From an uncultured Christensenella sp. (GTDB lineage Bacteria; Bacillota; Clostridia; Christensenellales; Borkfalkiaceae): DNA of 64,000 nt. This document shows positions 26,715-35,273 of the stretch, piece after piece. How positions within the stretch are numbered: the stretch's first letter is position 1; the number at the start of each line of letters is the position of its first letter. The DNA is taken from assembly GCA_910585705.1 (NCBI GenBank), contig CAJUER010000001.1, forward strand, positions 405,306 through 469,305. The letters are read 5' to 3'. The notes below the pieces were generated by a model. The model saw only the letters and a list, made by a program, of their open reading frames with translations. It ran no database searches and was not told where the DNA came from. The position numbers and the translations under genes are program-made.

Positions 26715-27400
26715 AATTCCATCAACTTGCCGTTCTCAAAATAATAAATATTTTCTTTTTTAAAACCGTATTTCGAGCCTTTAACCGCAATATGCGGTTC
26801 AAACGTAAAATATTTCACGCTTCCGAGAGTTTCCTTATTTCCTTTCTCAATATAAATTCTGTCGTCTTTATGCGTTACGATAGAATGTCCCAAGTTACCT
26901 AAAAAATCTAAATTTACATAATCTTTATCAGTAATGAAATTGTTAAAAAGCACATACAATTCTTCAAAAGTTGTTTCGGGCACGGCAAAGGATAACAATT
27001 TTCTGTGTAGCTCTTCTTCCGTAAGCAACCCGTTTTGCCATTCGGTATTGCTAATTTTATTTATATCGTTCGCTACAACACCGTTTTCTACAATAATTGT
27101 CCTTGCGTAATCGCCCCAAACGTTGCCGGCTTGCGGACTTAAATCAATCGTAATTATATCATTATTTGTAATAATCTTATCTGCCGTCTTATAATGTTTT
27201 CCCGATACCGACAGCGTTGTTTCCTCGCCCGAAAAAATAAATGCGCCTATACCCCAATACCAAAAGGAAGTTGCGCCGAGAGAAAGCATTTTTATTTCTG
27301 TCATTTGTCTTAATTCCTGCAAACTCATTCCAACCTTAATTTGCGATTTAATAAAGCGTATTGTTTGCTTTGCTATCTGCTGAACTTCGGCGTTAGTCAT
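26711..27400 (-). CDS. M24-family metallopeptidase (Xaa-Pro peptidase / MetAP fold)
   Basis: 229 residues. Metal ligands of the pita-bread fold are visible: Asp in TIDLSPQ and in WGDYAR, His in LGHSIVTH, Glu in FTFEPH, with a further Glu expected near the C-terminus. It lacks the extra N-terminal domain of larger prolidases. The ATG follows AAAGGGGAA. It is coupled to a GNAT acetyltransferase, a pairing that may point to peptide or amino-compound modification. Confidence 0.8.
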   Translation of the reverse strand: MTNAEVQQIAKQTIRFIKSQIKVGMSLQELRQMTEIKMLSLGATSFWYWGIGAFIFSGEETTLSVSGKHYKTADKIITNNDIITIDLSPQAGNVWGDYARTIIVENGVVANDINKISNTEWQNGLLTEEELHRKLLSFAVPETTFEELYVLFNNFITDKDYVNLDFLGNLGHSIVTHKDDRIYIEKGNKETLGSVKYFTFEPHIAVKGSKYGFKKENIYYFENGKLMEL

Positions 27401-28056
27401 TTAATTCCCCTTTATTTTCTATTTGCATTATAATAATATCATAAAATACCAAATTTATCAAGGAAATCAAAATGGCACTGTGGCGGGTGCTTGATAAAAC
27501 AAGCGCGCCGCTACGCGGCGCGGACAAGCACCCGCCGCAACGAAACAAAACCGAATAAAAAGGTAGACCGATACAGTCGCCGAAAAAGCAAGAACGGCAA
27601 CGAAAAATCGGGGTTCGCGCGCAGGCTTTCCGCGAAACCCCGATTTTTTCTTTTGCCCGTTGCCTTAAACTGTGCTTTTTCTATATGCCGTGTTTTACTA
27701 CCGCAAAACTACCGCTTTTGTAACAGTCGTGAGTTTACGGCGTGCGCTTGTCTTGATATAAACGAGCGCAAAAACACCGTTTTGCTTTATACCCCGATAC
27801 TACCGCAAATGTGCCACCCGTGATTGTGGCGCGTGTGCTTGTCTTGATAACAAGTCGAGCCGAAACATATTCCCCATAAACACCGCTTTACTTCTGCAAG
27901 CGTTACGCAAAATAAGCCGTTTGTAATTTAATTCCCTACATAAAGTCATTGCCGACCTACTTCCAAATTGAAAAATAATAGCGTATAACGATTTTACAGC
28001 GCATTACGAAAGAAAAATATCGTAGTGCGTTATTTGTATTTTTGGGAGTTTAGGCT
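27401..28056. other. Non-coding region with GC-rich hairpins and degenerate tandem repeats
   Basis: No convincing gene. There are three structures. (1) A 12-bp perfect arm GGCGGGTGCTTG (27482-27493) pairs with 27525-27536 and encloses GCGCCGC/GCGGCGC. (2) A terminator-like hairpin has AAAAATCGGGGTT (27603-27615) pairing with 27636-27648, extended by CGCG/CGCG. (3) A roughly 100-bp unit is repeated imperfectly (27697-27798 and 27799-27890), sharing TACTACCGCAAA and CGTGYGCTTGTCTTGATA. The base composition is unlike the flanking genes, so it was probably brought in with the recombinase. Confidence 0.6.
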
Positions 28057-28167
28057 ATGGAAATCATAACATACGGCACACCGAGCATTGCCGAACTTAC
28101 GAAAGAAGAACGAAGAATATTTTATCAGACGATTTACGAAAGACTGCTTGAATTAGCGGCGAGATAA
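28057..28167 (+). CDS. 36-aa leader-like ORF upstream of the recombinase
   Basis: Reads MEIITYGTPSIAELTKEERR and ends ERLLELAAR, with GGGAG 12 bases upstream of the ATG. It is short, but has plausible coding character and a helical, charged composition. It ends exactly where the closing helix of the candidate structured RNA begins. I suspect it belongs to the recombinase module; its function is unknown. Confidence 0.5.
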   Translation: MEIITYGTPSIAELTKEERRIFYQTIYERLLELAAR

Positions 28168-28359
28168 TTTTGTCTTTCGCCGTGCGGAGCGTAAACGAAA
28201 ACGCCCTTGCTGTCAAGGGTAAAGTGCATTGCCTTGCGGCAACCCTTGACCGGCAAGAAAGCCAAATGCTTTACCGAATTACGGCGTACTACTATTTACA
28301 AACATAGCAGTAAACAATCAATGCGTTTCCGTTTATTCGCCCCTTGTCGAAAGACAAAA
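28168..28359 (+). ncRNA. Candidate structured RNA between the 36-aa ORF and the serine recombinase
   Basis: About 190 bases closed by a 12-bp perfect inverted repeat (TTTTGTCTTTCG 28168-28179 with 28348-28359). Inside are TAAACG 28192-28197 with 28330-28335, AAACGC 28199-28204 with 28323-28328, TCAAGGGT 28213-28220 with 28242-28249 (extended by CTTGC 28206-28210 with 28253-28257), GGTAAAG plus CATT (28218-28230) with 28265-28275, GCC-TTGC-GGC, and TACTACTAT 28287-28295 with 28304-28312. Two of these helices interleave, as in a pseudoknot or a switch. No known RNA family was recognised. Confidence 0.5.
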
Positions 28360-28387
28360 ATACAATTCAAAAGGAGTTATAAAACTT

Positions 28388-29852
28388 ATGCAAACAGCAG
28401 TAATCTATTGTCGCTATTCGTCGGATATCCAAACCGAGCAAAGTATTGACGGACAGTTGCGCGTATGTACGGAATACGCCAAAAACCACGGTATTCTATT
28501 ACTCGATACCTACATAGACCGTGCAATGACGGGTACGAATGATAACCGCCCTGATTTTCAGCGTATGATTAAAGACAGCAACCGCAGAGAATGGAATTTT
28601 GTGCTTGTTTACAAACTTGACAGATTTTCGCGTAACAAGTACGAAACCGCTATTCACAAAAAGACATTGAGAGATAACGGCGTTAAAGTATTATCGGCAA
28701 TGGAGAACATACCCGACACACCCGAAGGCATTATACTCGAAAGCCTTTTAGAAGGTATGAACCAATATTACAGCGCAGAACTTTCCCAAAAGGTAAAACG
28801 CGGTATGCGCGAAACACGCTTAAAAGGCTTATATCAAGGTGGCGGTCTGCCTTACGGCTATAAGGTTGTAGAGCGCAAAGTCGTAATAGACGAAACCAAA
28901 GCCGAAACAGTGCGTTTTATGTATGATTGCTATTCAAAGGGTGTTACCGTTAAAGCGATGATAGCCGAACTTACGGCAAAAGGTATTTTATACAAAGGCA
29001 AACCGTTTGCTCCCAATACCGTTTACGGAATACTCGGCAATGAAAAGTATTCGGGCGCATATACGAAAGGCGACGAGATTATAGACAACATCTATCCGCA
29101 ACTTATATCTATCGATACATACAGCAAAGTCCGCGCCAAAGTAGAAAAAAACAAATTCGGAAAGCGCAGTATAAAAGCCGTTTATTTGTTGCGACACAAA
29201 GTGAAATGCGGTTATTGCGGTAGACCGATAAGCGCGGAAACAGGCACGGCGCGTAACGGCGAAGTCAAGCGTTATTACAAGTGTATCGGACGAAAAAAAG
29301 ACAATAACGGCTGTATCAAAACGCAGATACCGAAAGACTTTTTAGAAGAATTTGTTACGAACGCTATCGTGCAAAGTATGACCGAAACGCAAAGCCTTGA
29401 TATTATCGTAGCCGAAATTATACGGCGGCAGAGCAAAGAAAAAAAACGGAAATCTGAAAATGCTTGCCAATGAAAAGACCCGTATAGACCGAACGTTGGA
29501 AAATCTTGTAACGGCGATTGAAAACGGTATTACTTCCAACACCACAAATAAGCGTTTGCACGACCTTGAAAAACAGCAGGAGCAATTAGAGCGGCAAATA
29601 CTCATAGAACGCAGTAAGACCGCCGTAAAACTCACGGAGAGCGATATACGGCAATATTACGAGCAAGCGTTACGGTTGGAAATGCCAATGCTTATAAACT
29701 TCCTTGTAAAGGAAATCGTGCTGTATAACGACAAAATAGAAATTTACTTTAACTCCCCAATAAAAACAAGTCCCGATGACGATAATCGTGGCTTTTTATT
29801 TTACTCGACTTGCGGTAATCTTCACTACAAAATACAAAACAAAGAAGATTAG
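28388..29852 (+). pseudogene. Large serine recombinase, split by a frameshift
   Basis: The first frame (361 codons, to 29473) has the catalytic Ser in YCRYSSD, the arginines in KLDRFSRN and a zinc ribbon (CGYCGRPISAETG up to YYKC). The second frame (from 29460) supplies the coiled-coil and C-terminal part (EKTRIDRTLENLVTAIENG, then FLVKEIVLYNDKIEIYFNSP). The switch falls at an A8 run (29439-29446); seven As would fuse the frames into about 488 codons. It may be inactive, a sequencing error or a slippage site. AAGGAG precedes the ATG. Confidence 0.8.
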
Positions 29853-30168
29853 CAAAACCGTGAAATGACAATCGAAACGTACATTGTATAAGAAAACAAC
29901 GCAACGGCTATTTATTCCAAGGTGCTATTGACAGGAACCTTTCTTGCGGTGCGTTATATAGGCAAATAGGGGCGAAACGCTACAACCCGACTGGATTGAC
30001 ACCAGTCGGGTTTTGGTTTGCCTTTGGCAAGAACAGCCTAACACACCGCAATTCCTGTCAATAGCCTTTCGCGGCATAAACCGCCGTTGCAATCTGACAA
30101 ACACCAAACGAAACAAATAGAAAAAGCCTAAATTGAACCATTCCTTATGGTTCAATTTAGGCTCGTCT
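29853..30168 (+). other. Intergenic region with terminator and inverted repeat
   Basis: No gene. An 11-bp hairpin AACCCGACTGG (29984-29994) with 30002-30012 plus a short T-run is a probable terminator of the recombinase. A 15-bp perfect inverted repeat (30126-30140 with 30148-30162) without a T-run lies next to the tRNA 3' end and may mark the element boundary. Confidence 0.55.
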
Positions 30169-30251
30169 TGGTGCACTCGACAGGAGTTGAACCTGCATGG
30201 TCGCCCACAAGATCCTTAGTCTTGCGCGTCTGCCAATTCCGCCACGAGTGC
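30169..30251 (-). tRNA. tRNA-Leu (anticodon AAG)
   Basis: Minus-strand acceptor GCACTCG pairs with CGAGTGC, then A and encoded CCA. The anticodon stem CAAGA/TCTTG encloses loop CTAAGGA, giving AAG (A at the wobble position, probably modified to inosine). A long variable arm and T-loop GGTTCAACTCC are present. Confidence 0.92.
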
Positions 30252-30358
30252 ATTGGGTTAAAGCATAATTGATTTTATATTATTTTATTTTTATTGTCAA
30301 GCCAATTTCGAGGGTATTCAAAATTTTTTAAAATTTATAAACTGCAACTTCCGAGCAT

Positions 30359-32107
30359 TCAGCTTTTACGGTTAATAAGATAGTAAGTGCTTATGCTTTT
30401 GTAGATCTTTGCTGTTGTAGCACTGTCAGAGAAGTAGTCTTTGTTAATTGATATTTTTTCCGAATCGGGATTGTGCATAAGAAACCAGCCTTCGGCTTTT
30501 TCAAATTCCATAAATTCCAAAGCGGCGCATTTTTCGAATGCATAAGGGCAAATGAGTTCCATACTTTCGGGTAGTTTTATAGAAACAAGAGAACTGCAAC
30601 CTTCAAAAGCATAAGATTCTATTGTTTTAACCGAATACATGGTCACTTTTTTCAACTCGGTACATTTCTCAAAAGCGTGGTGCTGAATTTGTTCTATTCC
30701 CGAGCTTATTTCAATGCTTTGAATTGATTTTTCTTTAAATGCATATTTACCTATGCCGATTACAGGCAGATTATTGTATGATTGCGGAATAACTATATTT
30801 GAAGCATGTCCAACATAATTTGTAATCAAATAAGCGCTTTTGTCTTCGGTCAGTTCGAATATAAAGCCGACGTTGTTTGCGGGAGTATAAATTGCGTTAA
30901 CTTCAAAATTTTTCAATTCAACCGTAAAGTTTTCCCATTTGCAAATATAACCGTCTTTGGGAGCTATCGGTGGCGGAATAATATTCATATTTTCAATATT
31001 AAATGAAATTACGGCAACTGTTTTGCTGTCAGCGATGAAAGTAGCGGTATAATTTATCGGAGTATAAACTGCGTTGATTATTAAATTTTTTAAAGCAAAA
31101 TCAAAGTCTTCCCAACAGCCGGAATAGCCCTCACGTTCGGGAACCGGCGGAAGTTCGTTAATTTTATTTTCGACGTTGAAAGTAAAAGTATGTTCTAATT
31201 TTCCGTTAACAAAGAATTTGGCATAGTAAGTTATCGGAGTGTAAACAGCTTCAACAACAGTAATGTCTTTTACCGACAATTCATAGTGTTGCCAACTTGC
31301 CGTGTAGCCGTCAACTTGGGGAAGCTGAGGTTCCTCAACTTTTTCTCCGAAGCTATAATTTTTTATTGAAATTTCTTTCCCGTTGACTTTAAAAATTACA
31401 GTGAATTGCTTAGGTTTATAAGCGGCTATCATTGTTACGGTGTTTCCATTAACCTTTTCAAGCTTCCAATAACCATCGAATCCGAAAATCTCAGGAACTT
31501 TCGGTTCTGTGAAATCTACGTCGGTTACACTATATTTAAGCGTGGTGACGTGCGTGTTATCCGCATAATAATTGATTTCGTAGACAATGGGCGTGTATAT
31601 TGCGTGAATTTTAATATCCGACGTGCCGAGTTTATAATTTTCCCAACACCCGTAATAAAATTGTTTCTCGGGTACATCAGGTTCTTTTAAGCAAGTATCT
31701 TTGACTGTAAAATATTCGGTGTGCACTATTTTATCGTCGGCAATAAAATGGGCGGAATAATAATTAAGTTCCCAAACGGCGGTGAGTACGGCGCTGCTGT
31801 ATACGTTCTTGGAGAAATCAAAAGGTAATCCGTTCCAAAGCCAACCGATAAAATTATAACCCACTTTTTCTTTTGGGAAAAGAGGAGCGGCGGTTTTCCC
31901 TTTCTCGATAACTTGTGTTTCAAGCACTTTATTGCCGTCAACAAATGTAATTTTATAAAAATTGTCGGAAAGTTCCGAGTCGCCGTAAATATTGCCGTCG
32001 GTCTCAGTTACGGTATTAGACTTTTTTACTTGGCAGCTCACTGTGCTTAGTGTGATAAGAGCTATAACAGATAATAAAGAGAATAATAAAAATATAAGTT
32101 TTTTCAT
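30359..32107 (-). CDS. Surface lipoprotein with InlB-type B-repeats and leucine-rich repeats
   Basis: 582 residues. A hydrophobic signal with a lipobox-like cysteine (TVSC, about residue 25) predicts a lipoprotein. Six units of about 55 residues follow (about 50-400), each with a Y-x-x-x-F start, GYxxxWxxF core and VYTP end, related to Listeria-Bacteroides (Flg_new / InlB B) repeats. A C-terminal part (FELTEDKSAYLITNYVGHAS, IGKYAFKEKSIQSIEI) is a BspA-type LRR_5 domain. It is likely an adhesion or envelope protein. A single minus-strand gene. Confidence 0.82.
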   Translation of the reverse strand: MKKLIFLLFSLLSVIALITLSTVSCQVKKSNTVTETDGNIYGDSELSDNFYKITFVDGNKVLETQVIEKGKTAAPLFPKEKVGYNFIGWLWNGLPFDFSKNVYSSAVLTAVWELNYYSAHFIADDKIVHTEYFTVKDTCLKEPDVPEKQFYYGCWENYKLGTSDIKIHAIYTPIVYEINYYADNTHVTTLKYSVTDVDFTEPKVPEIFGFDGYWKLEKVNGNTVTMIAAYKPKQFTVIFKVNGKEISIKNYSFGEKVEEPQLPQVDGYTASWQHYELSVKDITVVEAVYTPITYYAKFFVNGKLEHTFTFNVENKINELPPVPEREGYSGCWEDFDFALKNLIINAVYTPINYTATFIADSKTVAVISFNIENMNIIPPPIAPKDGYICKWENFTVELKNFEVNAIYTPANNVGFIFELTEDKSAYLITNYVGHASNIVIPQSYNNLPVIGIGKYAFKEKSIQSIEISSGIEQIQHHAFEKCTELKKVTMYSVKTIESYAFEGCSSLVSIKLPESMELICPYAFEKCAALEFMEFEKAEGWFLMHNPDSEKISINKDYFSDSATTAKIYKSISTYYLINRKS

Positions 32108-32245
32108 AGCTTATTTTTTAATTACCAATACTGCAATTTAATTGCATTTTATGACAAAATTCGACATAAGTCAAGTATTTTTAATATATCAATTAAAAAC
32201 TTTTGAATAAGTTCTATTTTTTGATTTTAATAAGTAAGCTAAAGT

Positions 32246-33151
32246 ATGGGTTTGTCCTTTTTACCCGAAGACGTGCGTTCTGCGGTGTCTAATCTCAATT
32301 ATAATTATATTTCGGAAATTAGGCTCAGACGCGGGCAACCCGTAAGCGTCGAATATAAAGGGGAATTCAAATACTTAACGGCGATAGGTGTTTCCGACGA
32401 AAGCAAAAACGCGATAGTTTTCGGTGAAATTGCACCGATAATAAATCGCGCGACGGGCGGATGTATTTATGACTATGCCGAACAGATGAAAAGCGGGTTT
32501 ATTACGGTTAAACACGGAATAAGAATAGGTATAGCAGGCGAGTATGTAACTCAGGGAAGCGAGGTTAAAACAATCCGCAATATTACGTCTTTAAATATAA
32601 GAATTCCTCACAATGTGCAAGGATGCTCTCGATACTTAATTGAAAACTTATTTTTTGACGATTTGCATAGTACTATGCTGTATTCAAAGCCCGGTTTGGG
32701 TAAAACGACAATGCTCCGTGATTTGACGGTAAATTTAAGCGCGAACAGAAATCTAAACATTCTTGTATTTGACGAAAGAAATGAAATTGCCGCAATAGAC
32801 AGAGAGGGTAACGGCTTCGATTTAGGGAAGCGTGTAGACGTAATCCGCTGTCATAACAAAAAAAGCGCCATTTCAAGCGCAATACGCGCAATGAAGCCCG
32901 ACGTTATAATAACAGACGAATTATATGGTGAAGAGGACATATATGCAGTGCAATTTGCTTCCGACTGCGGCATATGCGTTATAGCTTCTTCGCATTTTTG
33001 CGATAAAACTTTGCTACAAAAAATGCCGTTCGAGTTTTTCGTGAAGCTGACAAGTATCGGCGGCAAACCTATAATATATGATAAAAATTTTAATACTGTT
33101 GGCTGTCGTTGCGCTGACGACTTCGCTGGGAATATTTCTTTCGGCAAATAA
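32246..33151 (+). CDS. spoIIIAA: Stage III sporulation protein AA (ATPase)
   Basis: 301 residues with Walker A YSKPGLGKTTMLRDL and a Walker B-like DVIITDELYG, related to secretion ATPases. SpoIIIAA powers the SpoIIIA-SpoIIQ channel between mother cell and forespore. It is the first gene of the eight-gene operon. The C-terminus overlaps spoIIIAB by 74 bases. In other spore formers the operon is read by sigma-E; I could not identify a convincing sigma-E site here. Confidence 0.94.
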   Translation: MGLSFLPEDVRSAVSNLNYNYISEIRLRRGQPVSVEYKGEFKYLTAIGVSDESKNAIVFGEIAPIINRATGGCIYDYAEQMKSGFITVKHGIRIGIAGEYVTQGSEVKTIRNITSLNIRIPHNVQGCSRYLIENLFFDDLHSTMLYSKPGLGKTTMLRDLTVNLSANRNLNILVFDERNEIAAIDREGNGFDLGKRVDVIRCHNKKSAISSAIRAMKPDVIITDELYGEEDIYAVQFASDCGICVIASSHFCDKTLLQKMPFEFFVKLTSIGGKPIIYDKNFNTVGCRCADDFAGNISFGK

Positions 33152-33503
33152 GAAAAAGAGAATGTCGGTCTTTTCCGAGCTGTACGAATTCAACGAACAG
33201 CTTATTCTCACCTTAAAATTTTCAAGATCGTCAATGGATAAAATCGCCGAGCCGTTTAAGTATATGCCTAAGATTTTGAACGGTGAAAACGTTTTGAGCG
33301 GAAACGACGGAAAAATTGTGAACGATTATCTTGAAAATCTCGGCAAAACCGATGCTCTTTCGCAAATAGATTATCTTTCCGAACGCAAATCGGTTTTAAA
33401 AAAATATAAGGAAGATAGCTTTTCCGATTATAAGAAATACAGTTCGCTGTACGTTAAAATTTTCTTTTTAATCGGAGTAATGGTGGCTGTCCTGCTGGCA
33501 TAA
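33078..33503 (+). CDS. spoIIIAB: Stage III sporulation protein AB
   Basis: 141 residues: an N-terminal membrane helix (LILLAVVALTTSLGIFL), a cytoplasmic helical region (RMSVFSELYEFNEQLILTLKFSRSS) and a C-terminal membrane helix, as in the GspF-like SpoIIIAB family. It is shorter than the Bacillus protein (about 170). It overlaps spoIIIAA and abuts spoIIIAC. Confidence 0.87.
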   Translation: MIKILILLAVVALTTSLGIFLSANKKKRMSVFSELYEFNEQLILTLKFSRSSMDKIAEPFKYMPKILNGENVLSGNDGKIVNDYLENLGKTDALSQIDYLSERKSVLKKYKEDSFSDYKKYSSLYVKIFFLIGVMVAVLLA

Positions 33504-33700
33504 TGGATATAAGTATTATTTTTAAAATTGCAGCCGTTGGCATAATAGTTACTATAATCTGTCAGGTGCTGAAAAAATCAGACAGGGATGATATAGCTAC
33601 GCTTGTCAGCCTTGTGGGATTGATAATTGTGCTGACAGTAGTAATTTCAATGATTGCCGATTTGTTCTCGCAAATCCGCCAGCTATTCGATATTTTCTGA
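33503..33700 (+). CDS. spoIIIAC: Stage III sporulation protein AC
   Basis: 65 residues with two membrane helices and the characteristic ICQVLKKSDRDDIATLVSLVG segment between them. Overlaps its neighbours by one base each, showing tight translational coupling. Confidence 0.93.
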   Translation: MDISIIFKIAAVGIIVTIICQVLKKSDRDDIATLVSLVGLIIVLTVVISMIADLFSQIRQLFDIF

Positions 33701-34092
33701 TGTACGTTTTCAGGCTTTGCTGCATTGCTGTAATTACCGCCGTATGCGCTTTGGTGTTAAAAAATCACAAATCGGGATTGGTGCCGCTATGTCTTACTGC
33801 CGGCGGTATCATAATGTTTCTGTATGCTTTTGATTACCTATCGCAGAGCGTCGAGTTTATTAAATCTTTTACCGAAGGCGCGGGTATCGACAATGAAATA
33901 ATAAGAATAATTTTCAAAATTATCGGTATCGGCTTCCTTGTTGAACTGACCGCCGGTTCGGTTAAAGAACTTGGATTTGAAAGTATAGCGGACAAGCTGG
34001 TGTTATGCGGAAAAATAATAATCTTCGTAGTATCCGTTCCGATACTAAACAGTACATACAAAATAATCGTGTCGCTTATAGAATTAGTATAA
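33700..34092 (+). CDS. spoIIIAD: Stage III sporulation protein AD
   Basis: 130 residues, about four hydrophobic helices. The segment IIRIIFKIIGIGFLVELTAG matches SpoIIIAD. Starts at the last base of spoIIIAC. Confidence 0.92.
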   Translation: MYVFRLCCIAVITAVCALVLKNHKSGLVPLCLTAGGIIMFLYAFDYLSQSVEFIKSFTEGAGIDNEIIRIIFKIIGIGFLVELTAGSVKELGFESIADKLVLCGKIIIFVVSVPILNSTYKIIVSLIELV

Positions 34093-35273
34093 AAAAGCGT
34101 CTTTTCCTGTTAATCTTTCTTTTGGTTTGCATGGTTGTGGTTGTCGTATTTGGAAGTATCACGGCCGTTTCCGAAAAAGACGGAAGGGAAGAACTGAACA
34201 CAAATATTTCCGACCTTTTGGACGACCTTGACTTGTCCGAACTTCAAAAATATCTCGATGAACATTCGGACAGTTATTTATTTAATTACGGAGACACGGC
34301 AAAAGAGATAGTAGAATATCTTATTCACGGCGACTTAAAGACCGATTACGGCGGATATATAAGCGAATTGTTTTCGGTAATATTCAAAAATGTAATGTCG
34401 CTTATTCCCGCATTTGCCGAAATTACGGCGATTGCGTTGCTTTCAGCTGTAGTGAGTGCGGCGGAAGGCAGTATAATGGGTAAATCCACTTCGAAAATCG
34501 TGCATTTAGCCTGCTATTCGCTGATTATACTGATTATCGGTTCTATGCTTGTAGGTATAGCCTCTGACTGTATTTCATGTATCCAAAGCGTCAAAAAGCA
34601 GATAGAAATAATAACTCCCATTCTTGCGACCCTGACGGTGTTAACGGGAGGGACAAGCACGGCGGCAATTTATCAACCTTCTGCAATATTTCTGTCAAGC
34701 GGAGCTATCGAATTGGTTAGCGGATTTATTTTTCCGTCAGCAATAGCTGTAATCGTTTTGAACTTTATGTCAAAACTCAATACGCAGATGTCTTTTACAG
34801 GGGTTACGGCGCTCATTAAAAGCATTATGAAATGGGTAATAGGTATTACTGTAACGGTATTCAGTATATTCATAACAATGCAGAGCTCCGCGTCGTCGTT
34901 GTTTGACGGAATTCTGTTTAAAGCTACAAAATATGTAGTCAGCAATTCGGTGCCTATCGTCGGAAATTTTTTATCAAGCGGATTCGATATGCTTACTTCC
35001 GCCGGACTTTTAATTAAAAGTTCGGTTGGTATGTGCGGACTTGTGTTGCTTTTATTCGAATTAATCGGTCCGATTATTCTTTTAATCGCCTTTTCCCTAT
35101 TATTGAAGCTTGTCGGCGCGGTTGTTCAGCCGATAGGGGAAAACACACTTTTTTCACTGCTTTCCGACCTTTCTAAGGACGTTGAGTTTTTTCTTGCTGG
35201 ACTTCTGACGGTTGCGTTTATGTATTCTCTTATAATAATGTTAATTATAAATTCGGCAAACAGTTTTATATGA
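34005..35273 (+). CDS. spoIIIAE: Stage III sporulation protein AE
   Basis: 422 residues from the only canonical upstream start (ATG 34005), but this overlaps spoIIIAD by 88 bases and adds 29 residues before a signal-like segment (KKRLFLLIFLLVC). A non-canonical ATA (34089) or ATT (34083) coupled to the spoIIIAD stop would give about 394 residues, close to the Bacillus protein (399). The body is a multi-pass membrane protein with the typical AFAEITAIALLSAVVSAAEG and TLLVGGTSTA-like loops. Confidence 0.88.
   Translation: MRKNNNLRSIRSDTKQYIQNNRVAYRISIKKRLFLLIFLLVCMVVVVVFGSITAVSEKDGREELNTNISDLLDDLDLSELQKYLDEHSDSYLFNYGDTAKEIVEYLIHGDLKTDYGGYISELFSVIFKNVMSLIPAFAEITAIALLSAVVSAAEGSIMGKSTSKIVHLACYSLIILIIGSMLVGIASDCISCIQSVKKQIEIITPILATLTVLTGGTSTAAIYQPSAIFLSSGAIELVSGFIFPSAIAVIVLNFMSKLNTQMSFTGVTALIKSIMKWVIGITVTVFSIFITMQSSASSLFDGILFKATKYVVSNSVPIVGNFLSSGFDMLTSAGLLIKSSVGMCGLVLLLFELIGPIILLIAFSLLLKLVGAVVQPIGENTLFSLLSDLSKDVEFFLAGLLTVAFMYSLIIMLIINSANSFI

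Noticed and set aside
29925..30176. 83-codon minus-strand frame between the recombinase and tRNA-Leu
   Set aside because: It covers two inverted repeats and reads as low-quality protein, with no ribosome binding site.
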